From Terrimonas sp937888905 (GTDB lineage Bacteria > Bacteroidota > Bacteroidia > Chitinophagales > Chitinophagaceae), in assembly GCA_937888905.1 (NCBI GenBank), contig CALATA010000013.1:1-64000 (forward strand): DNA of 64,000 nt, written 5' to 3'. The translations under genes were made by a program, and so were the position numbers. Shown here in pieces: positions 44,315 to 52,369 of this stretch. The notes beneath the pieces were generated by a model. That model was not told the origin of the DNA. It did no database searches and saw only the letters and a program-made list of their open reading frames with translations. Position 1 is the stretch's first letter, and every line of letters begins with the position of its first letter.

Positions 44315-44355
44315 AACAATAGTTCCCGAAGTATTTATGATCGGGGACTATTGTT
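44315..44355 (+). terminator. Terminator-like hairpin after traQ
   Basis: A 15-nt inverted repeat with one mismatch (AACAATAGTTCCCGA against TCGGGGACTATTGTT) 22 nt past the traQ stop. It marks the end of the traE-traQ operon. The T-tract is short. Confidence 0.6.
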
Positions 44356-44490
44356 GTTTGCAGGATTTTGTCTTGCGCTTGTTCGGAGTAACCGAACTCA
44401 ACGGAATGTTTTGTAATGGAATACATTTGGAACAGAAAATCGCAATTAATTTTCTTAAATTTATACGTAGAAATTTTAAAGATTTAGAAT

Positions 44491-44769
44491 ATGATTGCGT
44501 CATTGGTGTTGGGTATCATAGCGCTGGTGTTAGGGTTAGGTTTGCGATACTGGATTAATCGGAGGAAATTTTACCGGCGCAGTCCGACCGGAGCTGAGGG
44601 CTTTTCATCTTATGAAAAGTCGGTTGCCATTAAGTTTATTGAACGGGTTGGCAAATGGATAGCCTATGCGTTGATAATTTTTGGAGTACTATTCTTATGG
44701 AGCTATTCGAGACAGAAAAAGGCAAAAGAAAAGGCATCCCAAAATATAGAAATACAAAACCCGCGATGA
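44491..44769 (+). CDS. Small membrane protein (92 aa)
   Basis: Two membrane helices (about 1-18, IASLVLGIIALVLGLGLRY; about 55-72, WIAYALIIFGVLFLWSY) flank the hydrophilic INRRKFYRRSPTGAEGFSSYEKSV. The arrangement is typical of small Bacteroidota proteins sometimes labelled as transporter permeases, a label the size does not support. Function unknown. Confidence 0.55.
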   Translation: MIASLVLGIIALVLGLGLRYWINRRKFYRRSPTGAEGFSSYEKSVAIKFIERVGKWIAYALIIFGVLFLWSYSRQKKAKEKASQNIEIQNPR

Positions 44770-44811
44770 GCATTCCAATTTGCTTCAAAAACTAAACGAT
44801 ACCACAGGATA

Positions 44812-45546
44812 GTGAAATATAGAGAATTAAAACCTTGTATAACATTGGAGCCATACATCCATTCCTTTTGGGAATTAAAAGGTGATGATACCGATAACCA
44901 ATGGCAACGGAATTTCCCGGACGGGTGTCCGGGACTGGTTGTCAATTTAGGAAATGCTTGCATTACTGACAATGGAGCGGTTCGTATGGACTTCGGTAAA
45001 ACGTATGCCGTGGGAATGATGACTTCCTTCAAAGACAGTTTCATTGAAGCCGATACCCACTTGTTGGGGGTATGCCTGAAACCAGCGACTTTTTCAAATT
45101 TTTACAGCTTTGTCGCACAAAATGAGCTGACTGGCAAGACCGTTGAATTTGAAAAATCAAATTCATTTAGCATTGAAAAACTTATTAAAAATCCAACCGA
45201 TTATCTCAACATTTTCTTTACCGACAGGCTACAAACCCAAAATGGATTATTGAAATCTGTTATTGAGGATATTCATAAATCAAACGGTCAGTTGAGTATA
45301 GCACAAATAGCCAAAAGAAACTTCGTTACAGCAAGGTGGTTAGAGCGAAATTTCAAAACACATATAGGCGTTACGCCAAAAGAGTACTCAAATATTGTAC
45401 GTTTTCAAAATGCTTTGTCCTTAATTAAAAATTCCGACAAAGCGCGGAGTTTATTGGATATTGCTTTTAAGTGTGGTTTTTATGACCATTCGCACCTTGC
45501 CAATGAAATAAAAAGAAACACAGGCGTTGCTCCGTCCCAACTTTAA
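44812..45546 (+). CDS. AraC family regulator with DUF6597-like N-terminus
   Basis: A 244-residue protein starting at GTG. The N-terminal region (HSFWELKGDD...RNFPDGCPGLVVNLG...YAVGMM) resembles DUF6597. The C-terminal AraC domain is LSIAQIAKRNFVTARWLERNFKTHIGVTPKEYSNIVRFQNAL plus LLDIAFKCGFYDHSHLANEIKRNTGVAPSQL. It probably controls the reductase gene that follows. Confidence 0.8.
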   Translation: MKYRELKPCITLEPYIHSFWELKGDDTDNQWQRNFPDGCPGLVVNLGNACITDNGAVRMDFGKTYAVGMMTSFKDSFIEADTHLLGVCLKPATFSNFYSFVAQNELTGKTVEFEKSNSFSIEKLIKNPTDYLNIFFTDRLQTQNGLLKSVIEDIHKSNGQLSIAQIAKRNFVTARWLERNFKTHIGVTPKEYSNIVRFQNALSLIKNSDKARSLLDIAFKCGFYDHSHLANEIKRNTGVAPSQL

Positions 45547-45587
45547 TTTTGTCGCTTTTTTCCAAAGTCTGAACATAGACCAATTCC

Positions 45588-45595
45588 TAATTTTG
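45588..45595 (+). promoter_or_regulatory. -7 promoter box (TAATTTTG)
   Basis: A perfect TAnnTTTG 16 nt before the reductase start. The -33 box is not clear. Confidence 0.35.
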
Positions 45596-45611
45596 CTAAA
45601 AATGGATTGAT

Positions 45612-46154
45612 ATGAAAAAGGTGATTTTAAATTTAGCAGTTAGCTTGGATGGTTTTATCGAAGGGGCAAACGGAGAAATTGACTGGTGCATTATGGATGA
45701 TGATATGAACTTTGATGCTTTTATAGAAAGCATCGACACGATTTTTTATGGCAGGGTGAGTTATGATGCGTGGGGCAATTATCAGCCGGATGAAAATACA
45801 AGCCCGGCGGAAAAAATGATGTGGAAGGGCATACATTCAAAAAACAAGTTCGTCTTTTCACATCAGCCCAGGGCGGATGAAAAAGCGACCTTCATCACTT
45901 TAGATACCGCCGATAAAGTAGCAGAAATTAAACAGCAAGGCGGTAAAGATATTTGGCTGTACGGGGGCGCAAACCTTATAAAGACATTTATAAATTGGGG
46001 ACTTATTGACATCTATAAAATATCGGTACATCCGGTAGTTTTGGGAAGCGGGAAACCTTTGTTTGAAGATTTGAAAAGCCGTATAGGACTGAAACTAATC
46101 AGTACCAATGTTTTTAGATCGGGAGTGGTAGAACTTACTTACAAGCCTCAATAA
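45612..46154 (+). CDS. RibD C-terminal / dihydrofolate reductase-like protein
   Basis: A 180-residue protein: KKVILNLAVSLDGFIEGANGEIDWCI at the N-terminus, FYGRVSYDAW, a GGKDIWLYGGANLIKTF nucleotide-binding stretch (about 110-126) and LKLISTNVFRSGVVELTYKP at the C-terminus. It belongs to the dihydrofolate reductase family in the RibD C-terminal group, NADPH-dependent reductases of unknown substrate, often near AraC regulators. A strong terminator follows. Confidence 0.8.
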   Translation: MKKVILNLAVSLDGFIEGANGEIDWCIMDDDMNFDAFIESIDTIFYGRVSYDAWGNYQPDENTSPAEKMMWKGIHSKNKFVFSHQPRADEKATFITLDTADKVAEIKQQGGKDIWLYGGANLIKTFINWGLIDIYKISVHPVVLGSGKPLFEDLKSRIGLKLISTNVFRSGVVELTYKPQ

Positions 46155-46194
46155 ACAACAAGCCAATAACAGGCCATTACAAATGACCAATCTT

Positions 46195-46222
46195 AGCCCC
46201 GATTTTCGGGGCTTTTCTTTTG
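46195..46222 (+). terminator. Terminator after the DHFR-like gene
   Basis: AGCCCCGA-TTT-TCGGGGCT is an 8-bp perfect stem (46195-46213) followed by TTTCTTTTG. Confidence 0.8.
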
Positions 46223-46368
46223 TGCCAAAAAAAACATCTCAATGGCTTACATTTTCAGGCATTGGATCAAAATTATGCTTCCAATGATACGTCATTTTTA
46301 TAATAAAGAGGACTTTGGTATCTTTGCGAAAATATATTGAAATTCTTAAAGTGTTTTTGCTTTAAGTC

Positions 46369-46482
46369 TCGATACTGAAAACTGGTAATTTTTATATCTC
46401 CGAGACAATAAGTAAGAACGCTCATGCTATGGCGTGGGCGCTCGCTTATTCGGAGACAGGCATACCAGTGCCCCAGTATCGG
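46369..46482 (+). ncRNA. Candidate structured RNA leader, class not recognised
   Basis: Four nested stems form a long hairpin: CGATACTG/CAGTATCG, ACTGGTA/TACCAGT, TCTCCG with AATAAG pairing to CTTATT-CGGAGA, and a terminal 9-bp CGCTCATGC/GCGTGGGCG with a TATG loop. Downstream, CAGGCA (46457) can instead pair with TGCCTG (46493), just before a T-run at 46503. That looks like a switchable terminator. The next gene starts at 46546. Confidence 0.5.
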
Positions 46483-46545
46483 TAAGTGTGGTTGCCTGCG
46501 CTCTTTTTTTTGTACAGTGCTCCACTAAACCAAAAAAACAGAAAT

Positions 46546-46800
46546 ATGGACACTGGCAACGAAACCTATCCCGCCTTCAACATTCCCGCCGCTGAGCTAT
46601 CAGCTTTTACGGTCAGTATCGACCTTTTTATCATCTCCCTTAAAAATGGCGAATTGATACGGTTTACCCCCGATGATGTCGGGCGATTTTACGACTGGTT
46701 AATTTCTCATAACGTGAGGGATATACGCACAACCAAAATGCCCAATGTCCCTGCTAACAAGGGACGTTTTAACTCAAATAAAAATGGAAGTAATGAGTGA
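46546..46800 (+). CDS. Small unrecognised protein (84 aa)
   Basis: Start at ATG 46546 (MDTGNETYPAFNIPAAELSAFTVSID). The core LFIISLKNGELIRFTPDDVGRFYDWLISHNVRDI looks like a small soluble alpha/beta protein. No family recognised. It overlaps the response-regulator gene and follows the structured leader, so all three probably work together. Confidence 0.55.
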   Translation: MDTGNETYPAFNIPAAELSAFTVSIDLFIISLKNGELIRFTPDDVGRFYDWLISHNVRDIRTTKMPNVPANKGRFNSNKNGSNE

Positions 46801-47242
46801 ACAAAAAATAATAAAAATAGCCATCATAGATGACCACGATCTACTTCGGGAGGGTATCTGCCAGTTTCTCGAAGAAAAAGGTTTTGAAACCGTGTTTGAA
46901 GCCGAAAACGGCGAGGCGGCAATGATGAAAATAGAAGCCTGTGAAATGCTTCCCGATCTGTGTATCGTTGATGTCAATATGCCGATTATGAACGGCTTTG
47001 AGACGGTCAAAACACTACGGGCAAAATATCCACCTCTGAAATTTTTGGCGTTCAGCATAAACGACGATGAAAAGGATGTGGTGCAAATGCTTCAGAATGG
47101 AGCCGACGGATATATCCTTAAAGGAGCAGATCCCCTGGAACTGACAAAGGCCATCCGGGTCATCTGCGGTGGGGGACGTTATTTCAGTGCTGGTATATGC
47201 CAAGTGGTAAAGGACTATTTTAAACCTCGATCACAATCTTAG
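46784..47242 (+). CDS. Response-regulator receiver protein without output domain
   Basis: A 152-residue protein starting at ATG 46784 (or 46793). The receiver domain is complete: acidic pocket IIDDHD, phospho-acceptor Asp in LCIVDVNMPIMNGFETVKTLR, and the Lys in GYILKGADPLEL. It resembles the NarL/FixJ receivers, but the protein ends just after the linker (GGGRYFSAGICQVVKDYF), so the LuxR-type HTH is missing. It may act by protein contact, or it may be truncated. No sensor kinase is nearby. Confidence 0.75.
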   Translation: MEVMSEQKIIKIAIIDDHDLLREGICQFLEEKGFETVFEAENGEAAMMKIEACEMLPDLCIVDVNMPIMNGFETVKTLRAKYPPLKFLAFSINDDEKDVVQMLQNGADGYILKGADPLELTKAIRVICGGGRYFSAGICQVVKDYFKPRSQS

Positions 47243-47251
47243 GTTTCTTTG

Positions 47252-47360
47252 CTACTTTCTTTTTCGCCACCTCATGAAAGAAAGTAGTCTTGTCAGTCGG
47301 CAATAAAAGCGGCGTTCTTTTGCTTCTTTTCTTTGGCCGCTGATGCGGAAAGAAAAGAAG
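47252..47360. terminator. Two strong hairpins after the receiver gene
   Basis: CTACTTTCTTT (47252-47262) pairs with AAAGAAAGTAG (47277-47287), and CTTCTTTTCTTT (47323-47334) with AAAGAAAAGAAG (47349-47360), with an inner CCGC/GCGG stem. They probably isolate the plus-strand genes from the convergent PRTRC operon. The space from 47243 to 47526 holds no convincing gene. Confidence 0.55.
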
Positions 47361-47526
47361 TTCGCCAAAATAACAAGGGGATAATGAATATCCCACGAAT
47401 GGCTCCGCAACCTGTTTGTAAAATGCAGAAATGAGATGGTGATGCAGGCGCATTTTACCAAGGGGTTGCACCGCTTCCAAGCAAAAAGACTGCCCCGATC
47501 AGCGGAAGGGGGTGTCTTTTTGCCCG

Positions 47527-47544
47527 CCCCGATAACTATCGGGG
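47527..47544 (-). terminator. Hairpin at the end of the PRTRC operon
   Basis: CCCCGAT-AACT-ATCGGGG, a perfect 7-bp stem only 6 nt past the ThiF stop on the minus strand. Confidence 0.5.
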
Positions 47545-47550
47545 TTCAGG

Positions 47551-48357
47551 TCAGGTTATCGGAATGGGTTGAGTACGGAACTCTCCAATATTGTGGAAAA
47601 AGCCCCTGTATTGGATAAGCCCTTTGCGAAAAAGGTTCCATAACAGCGAACAGCCCATTTGCGCAAGTGAGCCGTTTATGTACAAATCCTGCTTTTCCAA
47701 TGCTTCCGCTAATGAACAGCTTGGTGTGTCGTCTTGCTGTTCGGCTCGCTTCAGCAAGTCGCCAAATTCTTCGGTAACAAAGGGAAGGTTCGCTACCGTT
47801 TCATATTTCTGTGAGTTTGGTTGTCGGATATTTCCTATTGTAGATAGTATAACTTGTCCGGTGTACTGGCTGTTCCCAAAGTCGAGCCAGTAGCTTGGGC
47901 GGTTCGTGTAATAGCGACCGCTGTTGAGCCTTTTCAATATATCGGCTATTTCAAATCTTGTCTTTACACTATCCACGCAGGTAATGAAAATACTTGCTCC
48001 TGCATGTTCGGGCATTCTGCCCAAATTATCCCTTTCAAATTTTCGGTTTTCGGCTTTCCAGTTTGTACCCTCGCAACGGTTTGCCCGATTGATCAGGGTT
48101 ACGGATTTGTACAACCCTGTTTCACATGCTGCAAAACGCTGTCGCCCCAAATTGGCATCTGTTACAATATCGTCATCCCATAAACGAACGTGTAAACCTG
48201 CGTGTCCCAAAGATGTAAGGCTATGGTTCATTTCCAACAAGGCTGTAAGAACTTTGGAGCCTGTACCACCTGCACCGACAAGGTTTATTGTTACGGGATT
48301 AGTGGCATTTATTAAATCACTGTCCGTAAAATGGACTTTTATTTTATCTGTATTCAT
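47551..48357 (-). CDS. PRTRC system ThiF/E1-like protein
   Basis: A 268-residue ThiF/E1-fold protein. The nucleotide-binding loop NLVGAGGTGSKVLTALLEM is at about residues 25-43, with RLWDDDIVTDANLGRQRF (about 59-76) and the ITCVDSVKTRFEI strand (about 123-135). E1-like PRTRC members activate ubiquitin-like partners in some proposals; no activity is proven. It overlaps the protein B start and is the last gene of the minus-strand operon. Confidence 0.8.
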   Translation of the reverse strand: MNTDKIKVHFTDSDLINATNPVTINLVGAGGTGSKVLTALLEMNHSLTSLGHAGLHVRLWDDDIVTDANLGRQRFAACETGLYKSVTLINRANRCEGTNWKAENRKFERDNLGRMPEHAGASIFITCVDSVKTRFEIADILKRLNSGRYYTNRPSYWLDFGNSQYTGQVILSTIGNIRQPNSQKYETVANLPFVTEEFGDLLKRAEQQDDTPSCSLAEALEKQDLYINGSLAQMGCSLLWNLFRKGLIQYRGFFHNIGEFRTQPIPIT

Positions 48358-49067
48358 TATAAAAAATCATTTAAGGTGATGTTACTCTTTTTTAGTACGT
48401 CCTTCGGGAATACGTCTCCAGTTGCGATAAGATGCTCCCAAAGGCTTACGCAATTGCCGTTAACCGGATTGTAGTCCTGCATCAGATGGCTGAAATAGGA
48501 ATTAAAGAAATAGCCTTCCCATGCAGTGATAAACTCCTCCAGTGATGAGGTGTTCTTAATACGCACATCTACCGTTCCCATACATACGTTTCCATCTTCG
48601 TACACATTAAAAAATGGGGCATTATAGAGCGTTGTACGTGCGGTGGGTCTGCGGTTATTGCCCAATGCAAAAACGCAAAGGCTGTTCCTTCCTGCCACCC
48701 ACAACATGGGCGGTACATTGGCTGTTCCTTTGGGAATCCCCAACTTTTCCGTAAAGTGCAATTCCCTTTGCGTGGCTTTGGTAAACCATATAGCCATGCC
48801 TTTTTGCGGGTCAAGATGCAAAATGTGGTTACCTAAAATGCCGTCAATTTTCAGGCAGGGTTCTTTTTCTTCCTTTGCCGTCTTCAATGCTTTTGCCAAT
48901 TGGTTGGCTTCTCTTATTGTCAATGGATGCGCATTGATCGGTGTACCGTTACTATCCATGTCGAAGTATTCTACATAGGTGTCTGTATTCGTTCCCTTCG
49001 TTTGATAGAATACCAAAGCGGATTTGGGGTGGTAAAGTGTTCCGAAGTTTGCTGTTATATCGTTCAT
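48357..49067 (-). CDS. PRTRC system protein B
   Basis: A 236-residue protein (TANFGTLYHPKSALVFYQTKG, then MLWVAGRNSLCVFALGNNRRPTARTTLYNAPFFNVYEDGNVCMGTVDV). The length, motifs and place beside ThiF fit PRTRC protein B, which has been proposed to be E2-like. The stretch NVCMG carries the cysteine that would match an E2 active site. This is inference from family knowledge. Confidence 0.75.
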   Translation of the reverse strand: MNDITANFGTLYHPKSALVFYQTKGTNTDTYVEYFDMDSNGTPINAHPLTIREANQLAKALKTAKEEKEPCLKIDGILGNHILHLDPQKGMAIWFTKATQRELHFTEKLGIPKGTANVPPMLWVAGRNSLCVFALGNNRRPTARTTLYNAPFFNVYEDGNVCMGTVDVRIKNTSSLEEFITAWEGYFFNSYFSHLMQDYNPVNGNCVSLWEHLIATGDVFPKDVLKKSNITLNDFL

Positions 49068-49078
49068 GATTTCCGTCT

Positions 49079-50233
49079 TTAAATGTTGCTAAGTAGGTAT
49101 GCCAGTTCTTCCATGAGGGTAAACAGGCGGTTCTCAAAATCAAGGTTATTTCCTGTTATATCGCTTCCATCAAAGCATTTGAGAATAACAGGTTCTTCCA
49201 TTTGCCCGTATTCCTGTAAATCCGTATTTACGCATTGCTCCAAATTTTCATTCAGCCAGCCTTTGCCATCGGCACAAAAGGAAACATACTTGTCCATTGT
49301 GACAACATATTCCATGTCGTCTTCTTCGGCTTCGCCATTGGGTCGGGCATTGCGAAATACGTTTTCATTAGGGTATTGTTGGTATAGTTCAAACGCTTCC
49401 TGGGCAAGTGTCAGACAATCGAGGTCTAACGCATCTGTGCTTTTAAATCGGGTCAGACGCTCTTTAAAAAAGGTCAGGTTGGCACGGTGGAAAATCTTCT
49501 GTTCCATGCGGTCGCCAATCCATTCAGCCTGTTCCAATTCGCTTAGGTAGCTACTCATTTCGTCTGTATATTCATCGCTAACTACCCATTCCTTCAGCAT
49601 TTCATACTGCCAGTACAGGAAACTATTTTCCTGCCTGTAATACGGTATATCCACTACATGATAGAGGTAGGTACAGACCGATAATAAAAGCTGTGCGGTA
49701 TGTTTTCTTTTGGGGTCTCTGAGCATCCGGTACAAAGGAACTACAGGGATATAGAACAGTGTAGAACCTGTATTGTATCGTTCCTCGCTCGTCAAATACG
49801 TTTTCCTGCTATCCTGTAAGAGTTTGATTTCTTCCCAATCCCTCACTTTTTTGCTCAACTGTTCCTGCGTGTCCCACAATGCCAATGCGATATTGTACGG
49901 ATAGCCATAGGACTGCGTTGGCATAGGCTCTATGCAGTAATGCCCGGCAAGTCGGGAAAGGGACTTATAAAAATCCCTCTCCGTTTTTGCAGATTTCCTG
50001 CAAGCCTGTACCGTTTCCGTTTCGTTCAGTTTCGGAAGAAATGAAGTCCTTAGAAAACCATTGGCAACATGGTTATCGGTACAGACTGCCGTTTGTCCTT
50101 TTGTATTTCGCCTGCGTCCTTTGGGCGATTCATCCAGTTGGTAAATTCGTTCAACTGGCGGTGCAACCGTCTTTGCTTTGGCTCTTTGGGTATGCGTATC
50201 GTACCCGATATGATATGTTGTTGCATAAGTCAT
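49079..50233 (-). CDS. Unrecognised PRTRC-associated protein (384 aa)
   Basis: A soluble, helical, acidic protein without a recognised domain. Stretches such as KSLSRLAGHYCIEPMPTQSYGYPYNIALALWDTQEQL and LQDSRKTYLTSEERYNTGSTLFYIPVVPLYRMLRDPKR suggest an alpha-helical repeat or scaffold. It sits between PRTRC C and B in a tightly packed operon, so it probably serves the same system. Confidence 0.55.
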   Translation of the reverse strand: MTYATTYHIGYDTHTQRAKAKTVAPPVERIYQLDESPKGRRRNTKGQTAVCTDNHVANGFLRTSFLPKLNETETVQACRKSAKTERDFYKSLSRLAGHYCIEPMPTQSYGYPYNIALALWDTQEQLSKKVRDWEEIKLLQDSRKTYLTSEERYNTGSTLFYIPVVPLYRMLRDPKRKHTAQLLLSVCTYLYHVVDIPYYRQENSFLYWQYEMLKEWVVSDEYTDEMSSYLSELEQAEWIGDRMEQKIFHRANLTFFKERLTRFKSTDALDLDCLTLAQEAFELYQQYPNENVFRNARPNGEAEEDDMEYVVTMDKYVSFCADGKGWLNENLEQCVNTDLQEYGQMEEPVILKCFDGSDITGNNLDFENRLFTLMEELAYLLSNI

Positions 50234-50252
50234 CGTTTTATATTTTTTGCGT

Positions 50253-50471
50253 TTAACCTTTCGTACCCATTACACTCTCAAAGCGATACTGCACTGTATC
50301 TTCCCTGATAACAGGTGCGGATATTTTTGCAGTGGTGAGTATTGGATAGGTATTGGAATAGAAATTCAATACCGCCTGTACGCTCCATTTCGGTTCGGGG
50401 TCTGTCAATCTGATTTCCTGCTCTTTGTCTTCAAACAGGAATATGCGTTCTAACTGTGTTGCTAATAACAT
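50253..50471 (-). CDS. PRTRC system protein C
   Basis: A 72-residue protein: ATQLERIFLFEDKEQEIRLTDPEPKWSVQAVLNFYSNTYP, then an ILTTAKISAPVIREDTVQYRFES strand pair. This is the short, ubiquitin-like PRTRC C type. It does not end in a diglycine; the end reads VMGTKG, which limits the ubiquitin analogy. Confidence 0.75.
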   Translation of the reverse strand: MLLATQLERIFLFEDKEQEIRLTDPEPKWSVQAVLNFYSNTYPILTTAKISAPVIREDTVQYRFESVMGTKG

Positions 50472-50503
50472 GGTTACTGAATTTTGGCGTTGAACAATTT
50501 TTT

Positions 50504-51028
50504 TTACTCTGCTCCGAAAAGGCTCGGTGATGCGAACTTGTCGGACAATTGTGATTTGCGTTTGCGTATCGCTTCGGCATGGTCAGGGTATTCGGTAGGG
50601 TCGGGTACTTTCATCCACGCTTCACGGTGCTTGCCCTCTTTTTCCAGTTCGTCCGCCTTTGCCATCTCTTCTTTGTACTTCTTGTCCCTTGCTTCCTTGT
50701 CCCTGCGTTCTTTCTCTGCTTTTTCCTTTTCCATCGCAGATTGCTTTTGCGCTTCCTCCAATTGTTTTAAAAAGGCTTCCATATTCACCATTAAGCCCGA
50801 AGCCTTTTCGATGGGTGCGGCTATCCGCTCAAAATATCCCTCGTCCAGTTCCGCTGCTGTTCCCTTTAGATTGAGCGGAACTATGCAGTTCTTTGCATCG
50901 TCTCCGCAATGCTCATTGTTCAATTGTGTGGAAACAATAAGGGTATCATCTGCACCCTTTGAAATGATCAGATGTAAATCACCTGTGATGTCCATCTTTG
51001 CTATCTGACTAAAAAAATTTGCGTTCAT
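50504..51028 (-). CDS. PRTRC system protein E
   Basis: A 174-residue protein starting at ATG 51028 (NANFFSQIAKMDITGDLHLIISKGADDTLIVSTQLNN). An N-terminal alpha/beta domain is followed by a long charged helix (KEKAEKERRDKEARDKKYKEEM, about 98-119) and a C-terminal DPTEYPDHAEAIRKRKSQLSD. It overlaps the next upstream gene by 4 nt. Confidence 0.75.
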   Translation of the reverse strand: MNANFFSQIAKMDITGDLHLIISKGADDTLIVSTQLNNEHCGDDAKNCIVPLNLKGTAAELDEGYFERIAAPIEKASGLMVNMEAFLKQLEEAQKQSAMEKEKAEKERRDKEARDKKYKEEMAKADELEKEGKHREAWMKVPDPTEYPDHAEAIRKRKSQLSDKFASPSLFGAE

Positions 51029-51240
51029 TTTTTGATGATTTTGTTGTTCTTTAATCGGTTTTTTAATGCCGTTAGCTTCTCGTGCATATCCGTCCAATAG
51101 GCACGTTGCCTTTTGTCCAACTCGGAGAAACTTTTGTCCTCATGCCCGTACGTTTTGTATTCGCCTGTTATCCTGATTGCTTTATCAAGGTCTGCGACTT
51201 CAATCGGGTGGCCATTTAAATCTGTTATAGATAGTTTCAT
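51025..51240 (-). CDS. Small conserved hypothetical protein (71 aa)
   Basis: ATG 51240 gives KLSITDLNGHPIEVADLDKAIRITGEYKTYGHEDKSFSELDKRQRAYWTDM. The family is common in Bacteroidota elements and is sometimes mislabelled as an isopropylmalate dehydratase, which its size excludes. Function unknown. It overlaps PRTRC E by 4 nt. Confidence 0.6.
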   Translation of the reverse strand: MKLSITDLNGHPIEVADLDKAIRITGEYKTYGHEDKSFSELDKRQRAYWTDMHEKLTALKNRLKNNKIIKK

Positions 51241-51253
51241 TGTCGCTGATTTT

Positions 51254-51913
51254 TTATTCGGCATAATCACAAAGCCAGTCAGTATGCACTCCATTTGGCG
51301 TAAAATGATACTCGTTCGCTTCTATGACTTCTTGTATGGCTTCATCGCTTATCAAATAATCATAAGTACATTCAAGGCACTTGTATAGATAGTTGTTTAA
51401 CTGCTCTAATGCCCGCAATACCCACACGTCCAGTTTTTCGATTTCAGCCTCAATTAAAGTGTGTTGCCTGTCGCTATCCCCATGTAAATAACTTTCAGAA
51501 TAATATGCTACATAGTAACCCATGTGGGGTTTGTCTGTCCACATTGGCATTTCTATCGTCCTGTTTTCGATAAGTTTTATTACACGCCTGTCAATGGTGC
51601 ATGGCTGTATGTTCAGCTCCAGTGTGGGGGCATAGCTTTTCCAAGCCTGTTCCGCTATACCTTTAATGAATGCAGATACATCAATCTTTGAAATGAAACA
51701 ACTCCCGTCTCCCTGCGAATAAAACCCTCTGAAATAAATCTCTTTCAGGCTTATATGGATGCCAATTAATGAACAGATAGTTATAAAATCCTCGCATTCG
51801 CTTTCCCACCAGTTATGGTCGGTGTTAAAGTATCTAAAATGCTCCGTTGCTTTCTCCTGTGCTTCCTTTTCCAGTTCGGAAAAGGTGTATAGCTTTATAC
51901 TAATCGTTTTCAT
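51254..51913 (-). CDS. Unrecognised protein (219 aa), phage/plasmid type
   Basis: A soluble protein: ISIKLYTFSELEKEAQEKATEHFRYFN, then LKEIYFRGFYSQGDGSCFISKIDVSAFIKGI. Similar proteins occur in phages and plasmids, sometimes labelled as antitoxins without evidence. No catalytic motif seen. Part of the minus-strand maintenance operon. Confidence 0.55.
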   Translation of the reverse strand: MKTISIKLYTFSELEKEAQEKATEHFRYFNTDHNWWESECEDFITICSLIGIHISLKEIYFRGFYSQGDGSCFISKIDVSAFIKGIAEQAWKSYAPTLELNIQPCTIDRRVIKLIENRTIEMPMWTDKPHMGYYVAYYSESYLHGDSDRQHTLIEAEIEKLDVWVLRALEQLNNYLYKCLECTYDYLISDEAIQEVIEANEYHFTPNGVHTDWLCDYAE

Positions 51914-51945
51914 TCTGCTTTGAATTTTTAATGTTATGAGTGTAA

Positions 51946-52140
51946 TTATTCAGAAGTAAAAACCCCATTGATATAGTAGCCGATTAGCTGTTCCCACAGT
52001 CGTATTAAACCATCGGTATCAACATAGAAAGATGCTGTGCGGTTACAATGAATGATATATATAGCCACATCCTCGTTATCTTTATTCAGGCTTTGTGCTT
52101 TAGCGTAACTTTTCGCTTCGTCTATTGATTTTGCTTTCAT
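51946..52140 (-). CDS. Small unrecognised protein (64 aa)
   Basis: KAKSIDEAKSYAKAQSLNKDNEDVAIYIIHCNRTASFYVDTDGLIRLWEQL: a small alpha/beta protein, DUF-like. It lies in the operon with short gaps on both sides. Function unknown. Confidence 0.5.
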   Translation of the reverse strand: MKAKSIDEAKSYAKAQSLNKDNEDVAIYIIHCNRTASFYVDTDGLIRLWEQLIGYYINGVFTSE

Positions 52141-52143
52141 ACC

Positions 52144-52317
52144 TTACCGTTTTTTATCGTTATCAATCTTTTTTATTTTAACGATGGCTCTTTCAGGGCA
52201 TCCCTCTGCCGCAGTTATCTGTTCGATTACTCCTTTTTCTCCGCTTAGTGATACAACCCTGAACCGGATTTTGCCGTTATCGTGTTTTACGGTTGCTATA
52301 AAGGTTTCGAGTACCAT
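52144..52317 (-). CDS. Small unrecognised protein (57 aa)
   Basis: ATG 52317: VLETFIATVKHDNGKIRFRVVSLSGEKGVIEQITAAEGCPERAIVKIKK, ending DNDKKR. A beta-rich, basic small protein with only 3 nt to the next gene. The ATG and tight packing support it as real. Confidence 0.55.
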   Translation of the reverse strand: MVLETFIATVKHDNGKIRFRVVSLSGEKGVIEQITAAEGCPERAIVKIKKIDNDKKR

Positions 52318-52369
52318 ATCTGTAAGTTTTTTAAGGCGACCACCTTTACAGGCGGTCGCCTTTGGTTAC

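Noticed and set aside
47220..47480. An 86-residue minus-strand frame ending in Lys-rich repeats
   Set aside because: It is generated by the two hairpins and has no plausible domain.
51254..51913. Annotation of the 219-residue protein as an antitoxin
   Set aside because: No toxin partner or antitoxin motif is visible. The label comes from loosely similar proteins only.
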